Below, piece after piece: positions 1 to 8,635 of a DNA stretch of 64,000 nucleotides. A program made the position numbers and the translations under genes. How positions within the stretch are numbered: position 1 is the first letter of the stretch; each line of letters opens with the position of its first letter. This stretch comes from Treponema sp. (GTDB taxonomy: Bacteria > Spirochaetota > Spirochaetia > Treponematales > Treponemataceae), in assembly GCA_017550685.1 (NCBI GenBank), contig JAFZOJ010000001.1:107521-171520 (forward strand). Reading direction: 5' to 3'. The notes under the pieces are model-generated. The model was not told the DNA's origin. It saw only the letters and a list, made by a program, of their open reading frames with translations, and ran no database searches.

Positions 1-1036
1 TGCCGATAATCTTGAGCGAGTTCAGATTCTTATTCATAATGCTAAGACTGTCGGTAAATCCAAAGAAACGAACCGGAAGCCCCTTGTAATTAAAGTTATC
101 TCCATAGTCGCGGTAGAACAAAAGTCCAAACCTTACATCCTTGGCCTGTTCAAATTTTTCAAGCAGGGCCGGAAGCAGCTTTTTCTTGAGCATTTCTATG
201 TCGTTTTTCATACTGCCGGTTGCGTCAATGGCAAATATAAGGTCAAGATTGTCCGGTTCTCCGATATTATCAATTACCTTAAGGATATCTTCTATAATTG
301 TGTCAGGTCCCTTTGAATAAACAATAAAATCAGAAATTTCAGTGAACTTCTGTGTGGCAGCAGGATTATAATCATCGGTGAGCACTACAGTTTCTTTTTC
401 CGGTTCGGCAGGTGCAGGCTTGGCCCTTCTTCTGGTTTCCAGATTGAACATAAAAGGACTGTCCATATATTCGCCGCTGTAATCTGCATAAGGCTTTTCA
501 AAGGTTCTTATGTTTATAAAGGTTCCCTTGCCTATTTCTACAATGCCGTGTCTGCTCCACTCGTAGCCGTACTGAATTTTGACCGGAATAAAAATGTGGA
601 ATGCCTTGTCAAAAAAGTCTGTTTTTTCGGCTGTTGAATCTATAAGGCTGTATTTTGCACCTTCCGAAACAAGCTTCTGTCCATCCAGATAGCGGATTTC
701 GTCTCCATTTATGCTGTTGTATTCAAGTGCCCTGTAGGCATAGCTGTCTGATTTTCCTTCCGGATCTCTTGTAGTTTCTGTAAGCAGGATTGATTCTATT
801 CCCTTTATTTTTCGGACATAAAGATGATAGCCCGTAAGCTCCCCTTTTTCGTCATAGGCCTGGGTAATTCTTACATCATTTGCCTTGATGCGCATTGCAT
901 CCTGCTTTGGAGTATATACAAGCTTTTGAGAATTGTTTTCAGGTTTCTTTTCCTGCGCAAAAACACCCGTCTGCAGCATAAAAACTGCCAGTAATATAGA
1001 AAAAACGGCTATTTTTGAATTTTTTGCATAAAACAT
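1..1036 (-). CDS. Secreted von Willebrand factor A (VWA) domain protein, partial
   Basis: The reading frame is open from an ATG at 1036 to the window edge, so the C-terminus is missing. Reading the minus strand, residues 1-28 form a signal peptide (basic start, hydrophobic core, ending in GVFAQ), so the product is exported. After about 230 residues without a recognised family comes a VWA fold starting with LDLIFAIDATGSMKND; the D-A-T-G-S stretch resembles the metal-binding DxSxS site with Thr in place of the first Ser. VWA domains usually bind protein ligands through a divalent metal. It is divergent from the Cys-rich gene at 1104. The partner and role are unknown. I am confident of the VWA call and of the export signal, not of the function. 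Confidence 0.8.
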   Translation of the reverse strand, partial: MFYAKNSKIAVFSILLAVFMLQTGVFAQEKKPENNSQKLVYTPKQDAMRIKANDVRITQAYDEKGELTGYHLYVRKIKGIESILLTETTRDPEGKSDSYAYRALEYNSINGDEIRYLDGQKLVSEGAKYSLIDSTAEKTDFFDKAFHIFIPVKIQYGYEWSRHGIVEIGKGTFINIRTFEKPYADYSGEYMDSPFMFNLETRRRAKPAPAEPEKETVVLTDDYNPAATQKFTEISDFIVYSKGPDTIIEDILKVIDNIGEPDNLDLIFAIDATGSMKNDIEMLKKKLLPALLEKFEQAKDVRFGLLFYRDYGDNFNYKGLPVRFFGFTDSLSIMNKNLNSLKIIG

Positions 1037-1103
1037 AGTTACTTATCGGCTTTTTGTATGTTTTATATTAGGAATTGCAAATTTCAACTAAAGGGGGTAA
1101 AAT

Positions 1104-1679
1104 ATGAACATGAAACTTAAAACTATCTGTATTGCATTAGCATTATTCAGTTTCTCTACCTATACCTTTGCAAAACCGGCAACTTATTCATTTTCAGGTT
1201 TTGGAGGCGGACTTCCGTCTTCTGCTACAAGAGTTTCTGCATCAGACGATTCAGACGTTCCAACAAAACAGAGAATCATAGTCGAAGATGACGAAACAGA
1301 AGATACAAATACATCTGACGAAGAACCTTCTGTAAACAAAAACAAAAAGGGTGCCCTTATTGCAACATATGTTATTCTTGGAGCTGTCGTAACAGCCGGA
1401 ATTGTTGTAGGAGCTATATATCTTAGCAGCGAATCTGCTGACTGCTGTTCGTCTGCTTCTGACAGTATGATGAAGGGCTGCGGCGAAGGCTGTTCTGAAA
1501 GCTGTAACAAGAGCATGGAAGATGCGTGCAGCGAGTCTGTATCAGAAGCCTGTTCCTCTTCAAGCAATTCATCTTCCTGCAATTCTTCTTCGGGCAATTC
1601 TACCGTAGACTGTTCATCTTCTTCTATAAACGCACTCATGCAGGGTAATGTTGCTTTAATTCCAGTTTTCATTCCATAA
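1104..1679 (+). CDS. Secreted/membrane protein with Ser- and Cys-rich C-terminal tail
   Basis: This 191-residue protein is not recognised. Residues 1-23 are a signal peptide ending in TFA. Residues about 45-80 are acidic and disordered. A single hydrophobic segment at about 85-107 (ALIATYVILGAVVTAGIVVG) should span the inner membrane. The remaining ~80 residues are mostly Ser with nine Cys, in patterns such as DCC, KGCGEGC and ESCNKS. The start is supported by an AAAGGGGG Shine-Dalgarno before 1104. It sits 4 nt ahead of the LolA-YidD fusion and is probably in the same transcript. If the signal peptide is cleaved, the Cys tail lies on the cytoplasmic side; if it is kept as an anchor, the tail is periplasmic. 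Metal binding or lipidation of the tail would be speculation. Confidence 0.65.
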   Translation: MNMKLKTICIALALFSFSTYTFAKPATYSFSGFGGGLPSSATRVSASDDSDVPTKQRIIVEDDETEDTNTSDEEPSVNKNKKGALIATYVILGAVVTAGIVVGAIYLSSESADCCSSASDSMMKGCGEGCSESCNKSMEDACSESVSEACSSSSNSSSCNSSSGNSTVDCSSSSINALMQGNVALIPVFIP

Positions 1680-1683
1680 TAAG

Positions 1684-2745
1684 ATGACTGCCTGGAAAAA
1701 CAGATTCATTATTTATCTGCTTATTCTATTCGCGACAGAGAGGTTTTATGCTGCTTCAAAAAATATCACCTCCCTGTCGCTTAATTTTACACGCATAGAA
1801 TCAACTGCATCTCAACCGGAAAACAAAATGACCGGTTCCATAATCTACAGCAAAAATCCTTTTTTATTTGTATTTCAGACAAACGAGCCTGCTGCACAAA
1901 TCCTCTACCAGAACTCTGAAGGCGCGTTTTTTCTGCAGGGCGATACTGTAATTGATATTTCCGACCAGAAAGAAAGTCTTACACAAATCTGCAATGATTT
2001 TTTGAACTGGTTCAAGGATGATTACGGGCTTAAGCAGTCTGGCTTTGATCCTTCTTTACTGTGGCTTGAAAACGACAGTACTGTTTCGCGATGGAACAAA
2101 AAGCCGGACCAGGCGCAGCCTATTGATCACGTAATTGTATATTCAGATTCTCTGGGAAGGCTTACCGCTTTGAACATGTATATTATAGAACAGGAGAATC
2201 CTGTTTTGTTTACTTCCACTACACTGTCTGATTTTGAATATACTGCGGGACATTATTATCCGGTCAAGGTAACTTCTGTTTCGTACGAAAATGATACTCC
2301 GCTTATTACGACGACCCTTTCTTTTTCTGACATAAGCTTTTCTTTTGTGGGGACAGATAAGGCCACCGGTAAATATGCGGTAACCCAGCTTTTAGAGCTC
2401 AAGCCTTCTGCAGACTTATCACGTCCGGCAGATTTTGTTACGGTGCAGGAGCCGGAAGAAACTGTTTACCGAGTTTCCATTCCTTCTGTGCTTGTAAATG
2501 CCGGATATAAATTCTATAAAAAATTCATAACAAACCAGGATATGAGCAGCTGCCCGTTTTATCCTTCGTGTTCGCAGTACATGCTTCAGGCAGTTTCGCA
2601 AAACGGAATTGCTGGCTTTTTCCAAGGGCTGGACCGGCTTAACCGCTGCACCACCTCAGAGCATAAAAGAGATCTGTATGCCGTAACGGAAAACCACAAG
2701 CATTATGATCCGGTTCCTGTAAAAAACAAAGGGAGTTCAAAATGA
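1684..2745 (+). CDS. LolA-like periplasmic domain fused to a YidD domain
   Basis: This 353-residue protein appears to be a two-domain fusion. Residues 1-24 are a hydrophobic export signal. Residues about 28-210 look like the LolA/LolB lipoprotein-carrier fold (SLNFTRIES start, then GSIIYSKNPFLFVF, the usual strand order of LolA). Residues about 265-345 match YidD: KFYKKFITNQ, then CPFYPSCSQYMLQAV, then LNRC and a terminal HYDPVPV. YidD is normally a free protein of about 80 residues that helps YidC insert membrane proteins from the cytoplasmic side. Here the export signal would place it in the periplasm, which is odd. The stop overlaps the next start (ATGA), so the genes are translationally coupled. 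The YidD part is sure; the LolA assignment is by pattern. Confidence 0.75.
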   Translation: MTAWKNRFIIYLLILFATERFYAASKNITSLSLNFTRIESTASQPENKMTGSIIYSKNPFLFVFQTNEPAAQILYQNSEGAFFLQGDTVIDISDQKESLTQICNDFLNWFKDDYGLKQSGFDPSLLWLENDSTVSRWNKKPDQAQPIDHVIVYSDSLGRLTALNMYIIEQENPVLFTSTTLSDFEYTAGHYYPVKVTSVSYENDTPLITTTLSFSDISFSFVGTDKATGKYAVTQLLELKPSADLSRPADFVTVQEPEETVYRVSIPSVLVNAGYKFYKKFITNQDMSSCPFYPSCSQYMLQAVSQNGIAGFFQGLDRLNRCTTSEHKRDLYAVTENHKHYDPVPVKNKGSSK

Positions 2746-3629
2746 AAAAAATCCTTACACGTCTTATAATTATTCCACTCCTTCTTATAACCGCAGTAAC
2801 TTATCTTAATGCACAGAGCTTTGTGTCGCCTTATGAACCTTCGGTTGTCAAAGCCTTTGCCGATTCCCTTTTGGAAGAAGGTTTTCTTACCCAGGCAGAA
2901 GGCGAATATAAAAGATATCTTTTTTCATTTGACCGCCAGACTTTGAGCCAGCAGAGCAGCGACCCGGAATTTCAATCCACACTTTTATCACTCTGCAATA
3001 TCTACAAGCAGCAGTCAAACAAATCGGGAGTTCAGTGGCTTGATGAACAGTTTTATACTTATGCCCAGAACAGCGTAAAGGAAAAAATGAGCAACCTTAA
3101 CGCAGGTTTTCTTTTTAAGGAACGAGATGAGCTTGAGTTTTCTGCCTTTACTTACCGGCTCTATAATTCTGATGCAGTTTTTTCACCCGACTTTTCAAAT
3201 CTGCTGCAGGTATCTAACCTTGTTCTTGAACAGGACATAAAAAAGCTTGGAGAACTTACTGCAGTTATTTCTCTTGAAAACGATGTCTTTGCACATCTGA
3301 ACGAGTTGTGCACTTCATACAAAACAAAAAAGCCGGGACTCGCACTCTTTCTTTCAATGATATTACCCGGTTCGGGCAGATGGTACACCGGTTCCTTTGC
3401 CGCATTCACCGGTTCCTTCCTTACAATAGGCTCCTTTGTTGCAGGAACAGTGCTCACCGGCATCAAAACCCAATGGAAAGGCTGGCAGCCCTACGTTTTC
3501 GGTGCCTGCGGTCTTGTGCTTTACATAACCGACTTATACGGCTCTTGGAAAAGTGCACAACGATATAACGATGCCTTATTCAGACATCTGTGTGAAGAAA
3601 CGGAAAATATATATGAAAAAATATACTAA
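2742..3629 (+). CDS. Secreted helical-repeat protein with C-terminal membrane domain (paralogue of next gene)
   Basis: A signal peptide (residues 1-24, ending LNAQ) is followed by about 200 helical residues resembling TPR repeats (AFADSLLEEGFLTQAEGEYK). The C-terminal domain starts LSMILPGSGRWYTGSF and holds two hydrophobic segments. This PGxG..Y.G pattern recalls small membrane domains of the DUF5683/TM2 kind, though I cannot assign it firmly. The start has a GGGAG Shine-Dalgarno and overlaps the LolA-YidD stop by 4 nt. The next gene has the same layout, including the EYKRY motif after the first repeat, so the two look like a tandem duplication. A scaffold or assembly role in the envelope is inferred only from domains and neighbours. 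Confidence 0.65.
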   Translation: MKKILTRLIIIPLLLITAVTYLNAQSFVSPYEPSVVKAFADSLLEEGFLTQAEGEYKRYLFSFDRQTLSQQSSDPEFQSTLLSLCNIYKQQSNKSGVQWLDEQFYTYAQNSVKEKMSNLNAGFLFKERDELEFSAFTYRLYNSDAVFSPDFSNLLQVSNLVLEQDIKKLGELTAVISLENDVFAHLNELCTSYKTKKPGLALFLSMILPGSGRWYTGSFAAFTGSFLTIGSFVAGTVLTGIKTQWKGWQPYVFGACGLVLYITDLYGSWKSAQRYNDALFRHLCEETENIYEKIY

Positions 3630-4521
3630 GGCTTTTATTCTGAGCTTTTTCATCCTTATATTATCCTCAATTTATGCGGCAGAAAAAACTGACCCGTACG
3701 AGCAGGTGTTTTTGTATGCACGGGCTTTGGAACAGGGCGGCGCTGCAGAACAGGCACAGACAGAATATAAGCGCTATATCTTTATGCAGGATTATTCAGA
3801 AGGGCTGCACCAGACAGAATGCTTTGACTGTCTTGCAGGCCTATATGCACAGGACCAAAGCTGGGATCTTGCGGCCGACAATATTTACCGTGCAATTTTG
3901 AGCGCAACCCGGGAAGGACTGGACAACGAATATATCGACAGCCTGAGACTCCGTCACATTTATTACCTTAGGATGCAGTGTCAGACAGAAAAAACTCCGG
4001 CCTGCAATAACCTTCTGTTTTTTTCATACATGAATCTTCCTGACTTTTCGCAGGAGGTAAAAAAGGCTGCCTTGTGCCAGGACCTTAAAAATGCAGTAGA
4101 AAATTACCGCTGGGATTATGCCAGAACCCAATACAACCGCACCGTTGCAGAATTTCCCGGACTTTTTACACAGCAGGAAAACGAAATCATAAACCGGAGC
4201 TTTGACAACATTCAGAATTATAAGCCTAAAAAGCAGATGCTCGCAGGCTACCTTTCATTTTTCCCGGGACTGGGCCAGCTTTACGCCGGAGACTACCTTG
4301 ATTCACTCAATGCCTTTCTTCTTAACGGCAGCATTATTACAGTAAGCGTCTATTCTATCTGCACCATGGATTTATGGACCTTTTCCCTTCTGGAATTCCC
4401 TCCGCTCAGGCAATTTATGAAAGGAAACATCTATAATGCGCAGAAAGATGCCTATTATCACAATCTCCACAAGATTGATGAATACTCAGAGCCTATAAAA
4501 AACATACTCAGCAGCCGCTAA
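3613..4521 (+). CDS. Secreted helical-repeat protein with C-terminal membrane domain (paralogue of previous gene)
   Basis: I chose the ATG at 3613 because the next ~22 residues form a good signal peptide (KAFILSFFILILSSIYA); the frame is open upstream, but an upstream start would put 20 polar residues before it. The mature part has TPR-like helices (EQGGAAEQAQTEYKRYIF), several Cys, then a C-terminal domain beginning AGYLSFFPGLGQLYAGDYLDS, the same P-G-x-G-x-x-Y motif as in the previous protein. The gene overlaps the previous stop by 17 nt. Sequence identity between the two is low, so the duplication is old. Function is unknown; location is predicted periplasmic or membrane-bound. Confidence 0.65.
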   Translation: MKKYTKAFILSFFILILSSIYAAEKTDPYEQVFLYARALEQGGAAEQAQTEYKRYIFMQDYSEGLHQTECFDCLAGLYAQDQSWDLAADNIYRAILSATREGLDNEYIDSLRLRHIYYLRMQCQTEKTPACNNLLFFSYMNLPDFSQEVKKAALCQDLKNAVENYRWDYARTQYNRTVAEFPGLFTQQENEIINRSFDNIQNYKPKKQMLAGYLSFFPGLGQLYAGDYLDSLNAFLLNGSIITVSVYSICTMDLWTFSLLEFPPLRQFMKGNIYNAQKDAYYHNLHKIDEYSEPIKNILSSR

Positions 4522-4606
4522 AAGCTTTTTTTCAACCCAACAAATAATTGAAAATTCCTCAAAATACGTTATAATATACTTTACAAATACTTAATTTCTT
4601 TAGATT

Positions 4607-5683
4607 ATGCCGCAAGACGATTTTGAACAGATAGATCTCAATACCTTTTTTGACTCTCAGGATGCAAACCCTGTCCGCGACGAAAAGGCAGAGATGCTTA
4701 CTACAAGACAAAAAGATCTCATACAGGAAGTAATGCCGCAGATAAAGGCCGTGGATCCGGAGAAAGCACAGAACTTTCAGGAACGCCTCGAAGCGCTGGA
4801 AGCATTGGCTCAGGCTGTTGCAAAATTCCCTTCCCTGTTGGAACGTCACGAGCTTATCGGCGGCACACGTACCCCTACTTCGCTTATTGATTCACTTATA
4901 GATCATCAGGATGCAGGAGATGCTACACTGCAGCTTCCGTCCAAGGCAATGCTTGGAAAAGGTCTTCTTGTTGCCAAAATGCATACCTTTTCGAGCTTTG
5001 CAAAATATACACATCACATTGCCGAACTCAAAAAATATTCAAAGGCATTTGATACAGAAACCGTATCTTCCATGTATTCGCTGCTTATCGAGGACGTTTA
5101 CTTAAACCTTATCCGCGATACAACACAGCCTATGGAATACCGCCGCGAATGGGCATTGTCACTTCTGCTGCTTTGGGAACACTGGAATGACCAGGGAAGT
5201 GCCCAGGTTGCACCCGTTCTTGAATCTGTATGGATGGCACGCCGCCGTCTTGCTCCTGCTTTTGGAACAATGATGGGTACAAGTGAACTCCTGCTTATTT
5301 CCATGCAGATGGACGACCAGTGGATTGCCTTTATCAAACAAAAGCTTGGTGAACCCGGTGTTTCGCAGGCAATGGAAGAGTTTCTTTTTGGTATTTCTTT
5401 TGAACAGATAAATACACTCCGTACAATCTTAAAGGAAAAAGGCATTCCGGCTATCGGGCGTGATGAAGTTTCCAAATTTCTGGGCGAACACGTAAAGTCG
5501 GATGCAGGTCTGGATTACCGTGACTTCTATGCAAAATACACAGTTAGACGTGATAATGCCCGTTCCCGAACAAGGCTCAAGCTTAACGGCCCGCACAAAA
5601 CACTTGAAGATTACTTTATACAGTTTGTAACGGAGCAGAATAAGGAGAAACAGAATAATGATACTTTCGCAAAATCAAAATGA
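4607..5683 (+). CDS. Conserved-looking helical protein of unknown function
   Basis: This 358-residue protein has no signal peptide or membrane segment and is not recognised. It begins with an acidic stretch (QIDLNTFFDSQDANPV), then is mainly helical, with charged helices around residues 30-75 (QNFQERLEALEALAQAVAKF) and a basic segment near 315-330 (YTVRRDNARSRTRLKLNG). It should be cytoplasmic. No Shine-Dalgarno is visible before the ATG. Its last 26 nt overlap the start of the XRE-cupin regulator, so the two are probably co-transcribed. It could be a Treponema-restricted family, which I cannot test here. Confidence 0.6.
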   Translation: MPQDDFEQIDLNTFFDSQDANPVRDEKAEMLTTRQKDLIQEVMPQIKAVDPEKAQNFQERLEALEALAQAVAKFPSLLERHELIGGTRTPTSLIDSLIDHQDAGDATLQLPSKAMLGKGLLVAKMHTFSSFAKYTHHIAELKKYSKAFDTETVSSMYSLLIEDVYLNLIRDTTQPMEYRREWALSLLLLWEHWNDQGSAQVAPVLESVWMARRRLAPAFGTMMGTSELLLISMQMDDQWIAFIKQKLGEPGVSQAMEEFLFGISFEQINTLRTILKEKGIPAIGRDEVSKFLGEHVKSDAGLDYRDFYAKYTVRRDNARSRTRLKLNGPHKTLEDYFIQFVTEQNKEKQNNDTFAKSK

Positions 5684-6272
5684 TGAAGATAAACAGAAAA
5701 AGATTCCCTACCACTTTGGCGAAAAACTGCGTCAGGTAAGGGAGAAAAAAGGCTATACCCTTAAGGTTGTTGCACAAAAAGCCGGAGTAAGCGAAAGTCT
5801 TGTTTCTCAGATTGAACGAAATCATGTTTCGCCGGCGATTGATACACTGCTTTCTCTGGCCGATGTTCTGGATATTAACCTGGAATTTCTTTTTGAAGAA
5901 TACAGAAAGGTCAGACCCGTAACAATTATTCATGCAGAAGAACGCCCTACTATCCGCGAAGACGAGATTATCTACGAGGAGCTTGCCAACCCTAAGGATT
6001 CTAAAAATGATGTTTCGTTTGAGTCCTATATGCTTAAGATTCCGGCAAACACCCATACACACCGTGGTTCTTACGGACACATGGGCCAGGAGTTTGGAAT
6101 TATCCTTAAAGGACGCGCCAAGCTCATCTACGAAGGCAAGGAATACATTCTGGAAGAAGGAGACAGCGTTTCCTACTCTGCTGCAGTACCACATACAGTA
6201 GAAAACATAGGCGACTGTGAGCTCAATGCCATCTGGGTTCTGTCCCCGGCCCAGCGATTTACCGGAAAATAG
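5658..6272 (+). CDS. XRE-family transcriptional regulator with cupin sensor domain
   Basis: This 204-residue protein has an N-terminal XRE helix-turn-helix at about residues 17-72 (LRQVREKKGYTLKVVAQKAG, then SESLVSQIERNHVSPAI) and a C-terminal cupin barrel at about 125-200, with a GSYGHMGQEF segment and an EEGDSVSYSAAVPHTVEN segment supplying the His/Glu metal or ligand site. This is the PuuR-like layout, in which the cupin usually senses a small metabolite. The start has an AAGGAG Shine-Dalgarno 10 nt upstream and lies inside the end of the preceding gene. It precedes citrate synthase by 186 nt, so control of central carbon or nitrogen metabolism is possible. The ligand is unknown. Confidence 0.85.
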   Translation: MILSQNQNDEDKQKKIPYHFGEKLRQVREKKGYTLKVVAQKAGVSESLVSQIERNHVSPAIDTLLSLADVLDINLEFLFEEYRKVRPVTIIHAEERPTIREDEIIYEELANPKDSKNDVSFESYMLKIPANTHTHRGSYGHMGQEFGIILKGRAKLIYEGKEYILEEGDSVSYSAAVPHTVENIGDCELNAIWVLSPAQRFTGK

Positions 6273-6458
6273 TCTGCAGCCGCAGCAAAGCAATCCAAAT
6301 TATAGTTGCAACTCTTCTTTAATTTTTGTATAATTATTTAATTTTATTAAAGTTTTATTGTATATTTATGCAATTTTCCCTCATAAATATGCAACGAATC
6401 ATTGTTATACAAATAAGGACAGGCTAAAAAGCGGCCTTACACAGGAGGTAATACAATC

Positions 6459-7829
6459 ATGACTTCAAAAAATTCAGATGCAGCTCTTTTGAAGAGACTC
6501 GAAAAGCTTGCCGTTCACAATGATCCGATTAATCCAGATTTATACAAAACTTACGACGTAAAACGCGGTTTAAGAAATGCAAACGGCACCGGTGTTCTTG
6601 TAGGACTCACCCGTATTGGTGATGTAGTCGGTTACGAAATGAAGGATGGACAGAAAATTGCCATTCCCGGACGTCTTGTTTACCGCGGTTATAATGTAGA
6701 AGATTTAATTCACGACGCAGAAAAGAATAAACAGTTCGGTTATGAACAGTGCGCATATCTCCTTTTGTTTGGAGAGCTTCCTACACAGGACAAGCTTGAT
6801 ACCTTTAAGCAGTACCTTGGTGAATGCCGCTCGCTCCCTGAACACTTTACCGAAGACATGATTATGAAGGCTCCTTCGAGCGATATTATGAACAAGATTG
6901 CCCGTGGAGTTTTAGCAAGTTACTCTTATGATGACGACCCTGAAAACCGCAGCGTAGGAAATGTCGTTAAACAGTGTATTCAGCTCATTGCACGTTTTTC
7001 TACACTTGCTTCTTACGGATATCAGGCAAAGCGCCGCTACTATGACAACAAGAGTATGTTCATTCATAATCCAAAGGCAGACCTTAGTACTGCAGAAAAC
7101 TTTTTGCGTCTGATTCGTTCAGACAAAACCTACACAAGACTCGAAGCCGAAACCCTTGACCTTGCACTTATTCTTCACGCAGAGCATGGTGGTGGTAACA
7201 ACTCTTCTTTGACAGTTCACGTTGTTTCTTCTGCCGATACAGATACATATTCTGCAATGGCCGCTGCTGTTGGTTCGCTTAAAGGACGCCGTCACGGTGG
7301 TGCCAACATCAAGGTTATGGAAATGATGGATGACATCAAGGCTAACGTAAAAGACTGGACCAGCGAAAAAGAAGTAGGCAACTACCTTAAGAAAATTGCC
7401 CTTAAAGAAGCCGGCGACCGTTCAGGTTTGATTTATGGTATGGGCCACGCAATCTATACAATCAGCGATCCTCGTGAAGTACTGCTCAAGGCTAAGGCTA
7501 AGAAGCTTGCAAAAGAAAAAGGCGAAGAGTTTGAGAGAGAACTTGCCCTTTACGATATGATCGAAAAGCTTTCTCCTGCAATCATTCAGGAAGTTCATAA
7601 ATCAGACAAGAGCATCTGCGCCAACGTCGATATGTATTCCGGCCTTGTTTACAGTATGCTCAACATTCCTCGCGAGCTGTTCACACCAATCTTTGCAATC
7701 TCTCGTATTGCCGGCTGGTCAGCACACCGCATTGAGGAAATCGTAAGCGGCGGAAGAATCTACCGTCCAGCCTACAAGAACGTTTCCAAAGAACGAGAAT
7801 ATGTTCCTATCCAGGAAAGAAAGAAATAG
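6459..7829 (+). CDS. gltA: Citrate synthase (citrate/2-methylcitrate synthase family)
   Basis: Citrate synthase condenses acetyl-CoA with oxaloacetate. The 456-residue protein shows the family's catalytic stretches: LILHAEHGGGNNSSLTVHVV with the first active-site His region, GSLKGRRHGGAN, GMGHAIYTISDPRE with the second His, and the C-terminal INVDMYSGLVY-like segment (here ANVDMYSGLVYSML), which carries the catalytic Asp, then FAISRIAGWSAHRIEE. The start has a strong AGGAGG Shine-Dalgarno. No other TCA-cycle gene lies nearby, so it probably feeds glutamate synthesis or a partial cycle. Methylcitrate synthase cannot be excluded by sequence alone, but there is no propionate gene cluster around it. 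Confidence 0.9.
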   Translation: MTSKNSDAALLKRLEKLAVHNDPINPDLYKTYDVKRGLRNANGTGVLVGLTRIGDVVGYEMKDGQKIAIPGRLVYRGYNVEDLIHDAEKNKQFGYEQCAYLLLFGELPTQDKLDTFKQYLGECRSLPEHFTEDMIMKAPSSDIMNKIARGVLASYSYDDDPENRSVGNVVKQCIQLIARFSTLASYGYQAKRRYYDNKSMFIHNPKADLSTAENFLRLIRSDKTYTRLEAETLDLALILHAEHGGGNNSSLTVHVVSSADTDTYSAMAAAVGSLKGRRHGGANIKVMEMMDDIKANVKDWTSEKEVGNYLKKIALKEAGDRSGLIYGMGHAIYTISDPREVLLKAKAKKLAKEKGEEFERELALYDMIEKLSPAIIQEVHKSDKSICANVDMYSGLVYSMLNIPRELFTPIFAISRIAGWSAHRIEEIVSGGRIYRPAYKNVSKEREYVPIQERKK

Positions 7830-7838
7830 AATCATTGC

Positions 7839-7863
7839 GGTGGTTGAGCCTGTCGAAACCACC
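7839..7863. repeat. Dispersed palindromic repeat (GAGCCTGTCGAA family), single unit
   Basis: GGTGGTT-GAGCCTGTCGAA-ACCACC is a short hairpin between the convergent citrate synthase and zinc protease genes. The core GAGCCTGTCGAA recurs at many places in this window. It could form a bidirectional stem but lacks a T-run. Confidence 0.75.
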
Positions 7864-7873
7864 TGCAAAAAAT

Positions 7874-8611
7874 TTATCGTCTATTTCGTCGACTATTAGC
7901 AATCAGCAACAGACGAAGGAACGACCCTATAGCCGTAAGCGCCGAGGCAACATAGGTAAGCGCTGCGGCACTCAAAACCTTTTTAGCACCCTTGATTTCT
8001 TCTTTGGAAACAAGGGTGTTTGTTTCTTTAAGAATCTTGAGCGCACGGCGAGAGGCATTAAACTCTACCGGCAGTGTAATGATGTAGAAAATCATAGAAG
8101 CGCCAAAAAGCAAAAGTCCAATATCTGTAATAAGCTGAAGGATGTGGAGATACTGTTCAAGGCTGGCAACTGCACCAAGAGCAATTCCAAGAATGGCAAG
8201 GGTTGGTCCAAAGCGTGAACCAAAGTTTGCAACAGGAACAAGCATGCGGCGGAAGATGAGCGGACCGTAGCCTACATTATGCTGAATGGCGTGGCCGGTT
8301 TCGTGGGCAGCAACTCCTACAGCTGCAATGGAGCGGCTTGCAAATGTTGAATCACTCAGGCTCAAAACCTTGGTGCTTGGATTATAATTATCGGTCAGTT
8401 TACCGCCAATGTGGGCAATACGTACGTCTGTAATACCATTTGCTTTAAGAAGGATTTGTGCTGCCTGGGCACCGCTCACACCCCGGGAAGCCATTATCTT
8501 GTCATATTTTGCATAGCGCGATTTTACCATTGCCGATGCAAGCAGGCTGAGCAGTGCTGCGGGTAAAATAAGAATAAGATAATATATATCAATGCCACCT
8601 AAATAATACAT
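7874..8611 (-). CDS. Membrane zinc metallopeptidase (YugP-like family)
   Basis: This 245-residue protein has an N-terminal membrane segment (residues about 8-27), a zinc protease motif HETGHAIQH at about residue 103, and three further hydrophobic segments between about 125 and 235. That is the layout of the Zn_peptidase_2 (YugP) family, whose physiological substrate is not established. The two His of HExxH should hold zinc and Glu is the general base. It is convergent with citrate synthase and divergent from the RsuA-type gene, with the structured element at 8636 in between. It is inferred to act in inner-membrane protein turnover. Confidence 0.85.
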   Translation of the reverse strand: MYYLGGIDIYYLILILPAALLSLLASAMVKSRYAKYDKIMASRGVSGAQAAQILLKANGITDVRIAHIGGKLTDNYNPSTKVLSLSDSTFASRSIAAVGVAAHETGHAIQHNVGYGPLIFRRMLVPVANFGSRFGPTLAILGIALGAVASLEQYLHILQLITDIGLLLFGASMIFYIITLPVEFNASRRALKILKETNTLVSKEEIKGAKKVLSAAALTYVASALTAIGSFLRLLLIANSRRNRR

Positions 8612-8635
8612 TTAATCCTCCACTATATCTTTATA

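Noticed and set aside
1184..1672. 162-residue ORF on the minus strand opposite the Cys-rich gene
   Set aside because: Its Glu/Leu/Ser-rich sequence is the shadow of the Ser/Cys codons on the plus strand; it has no Shine-Dalgarno or domain.
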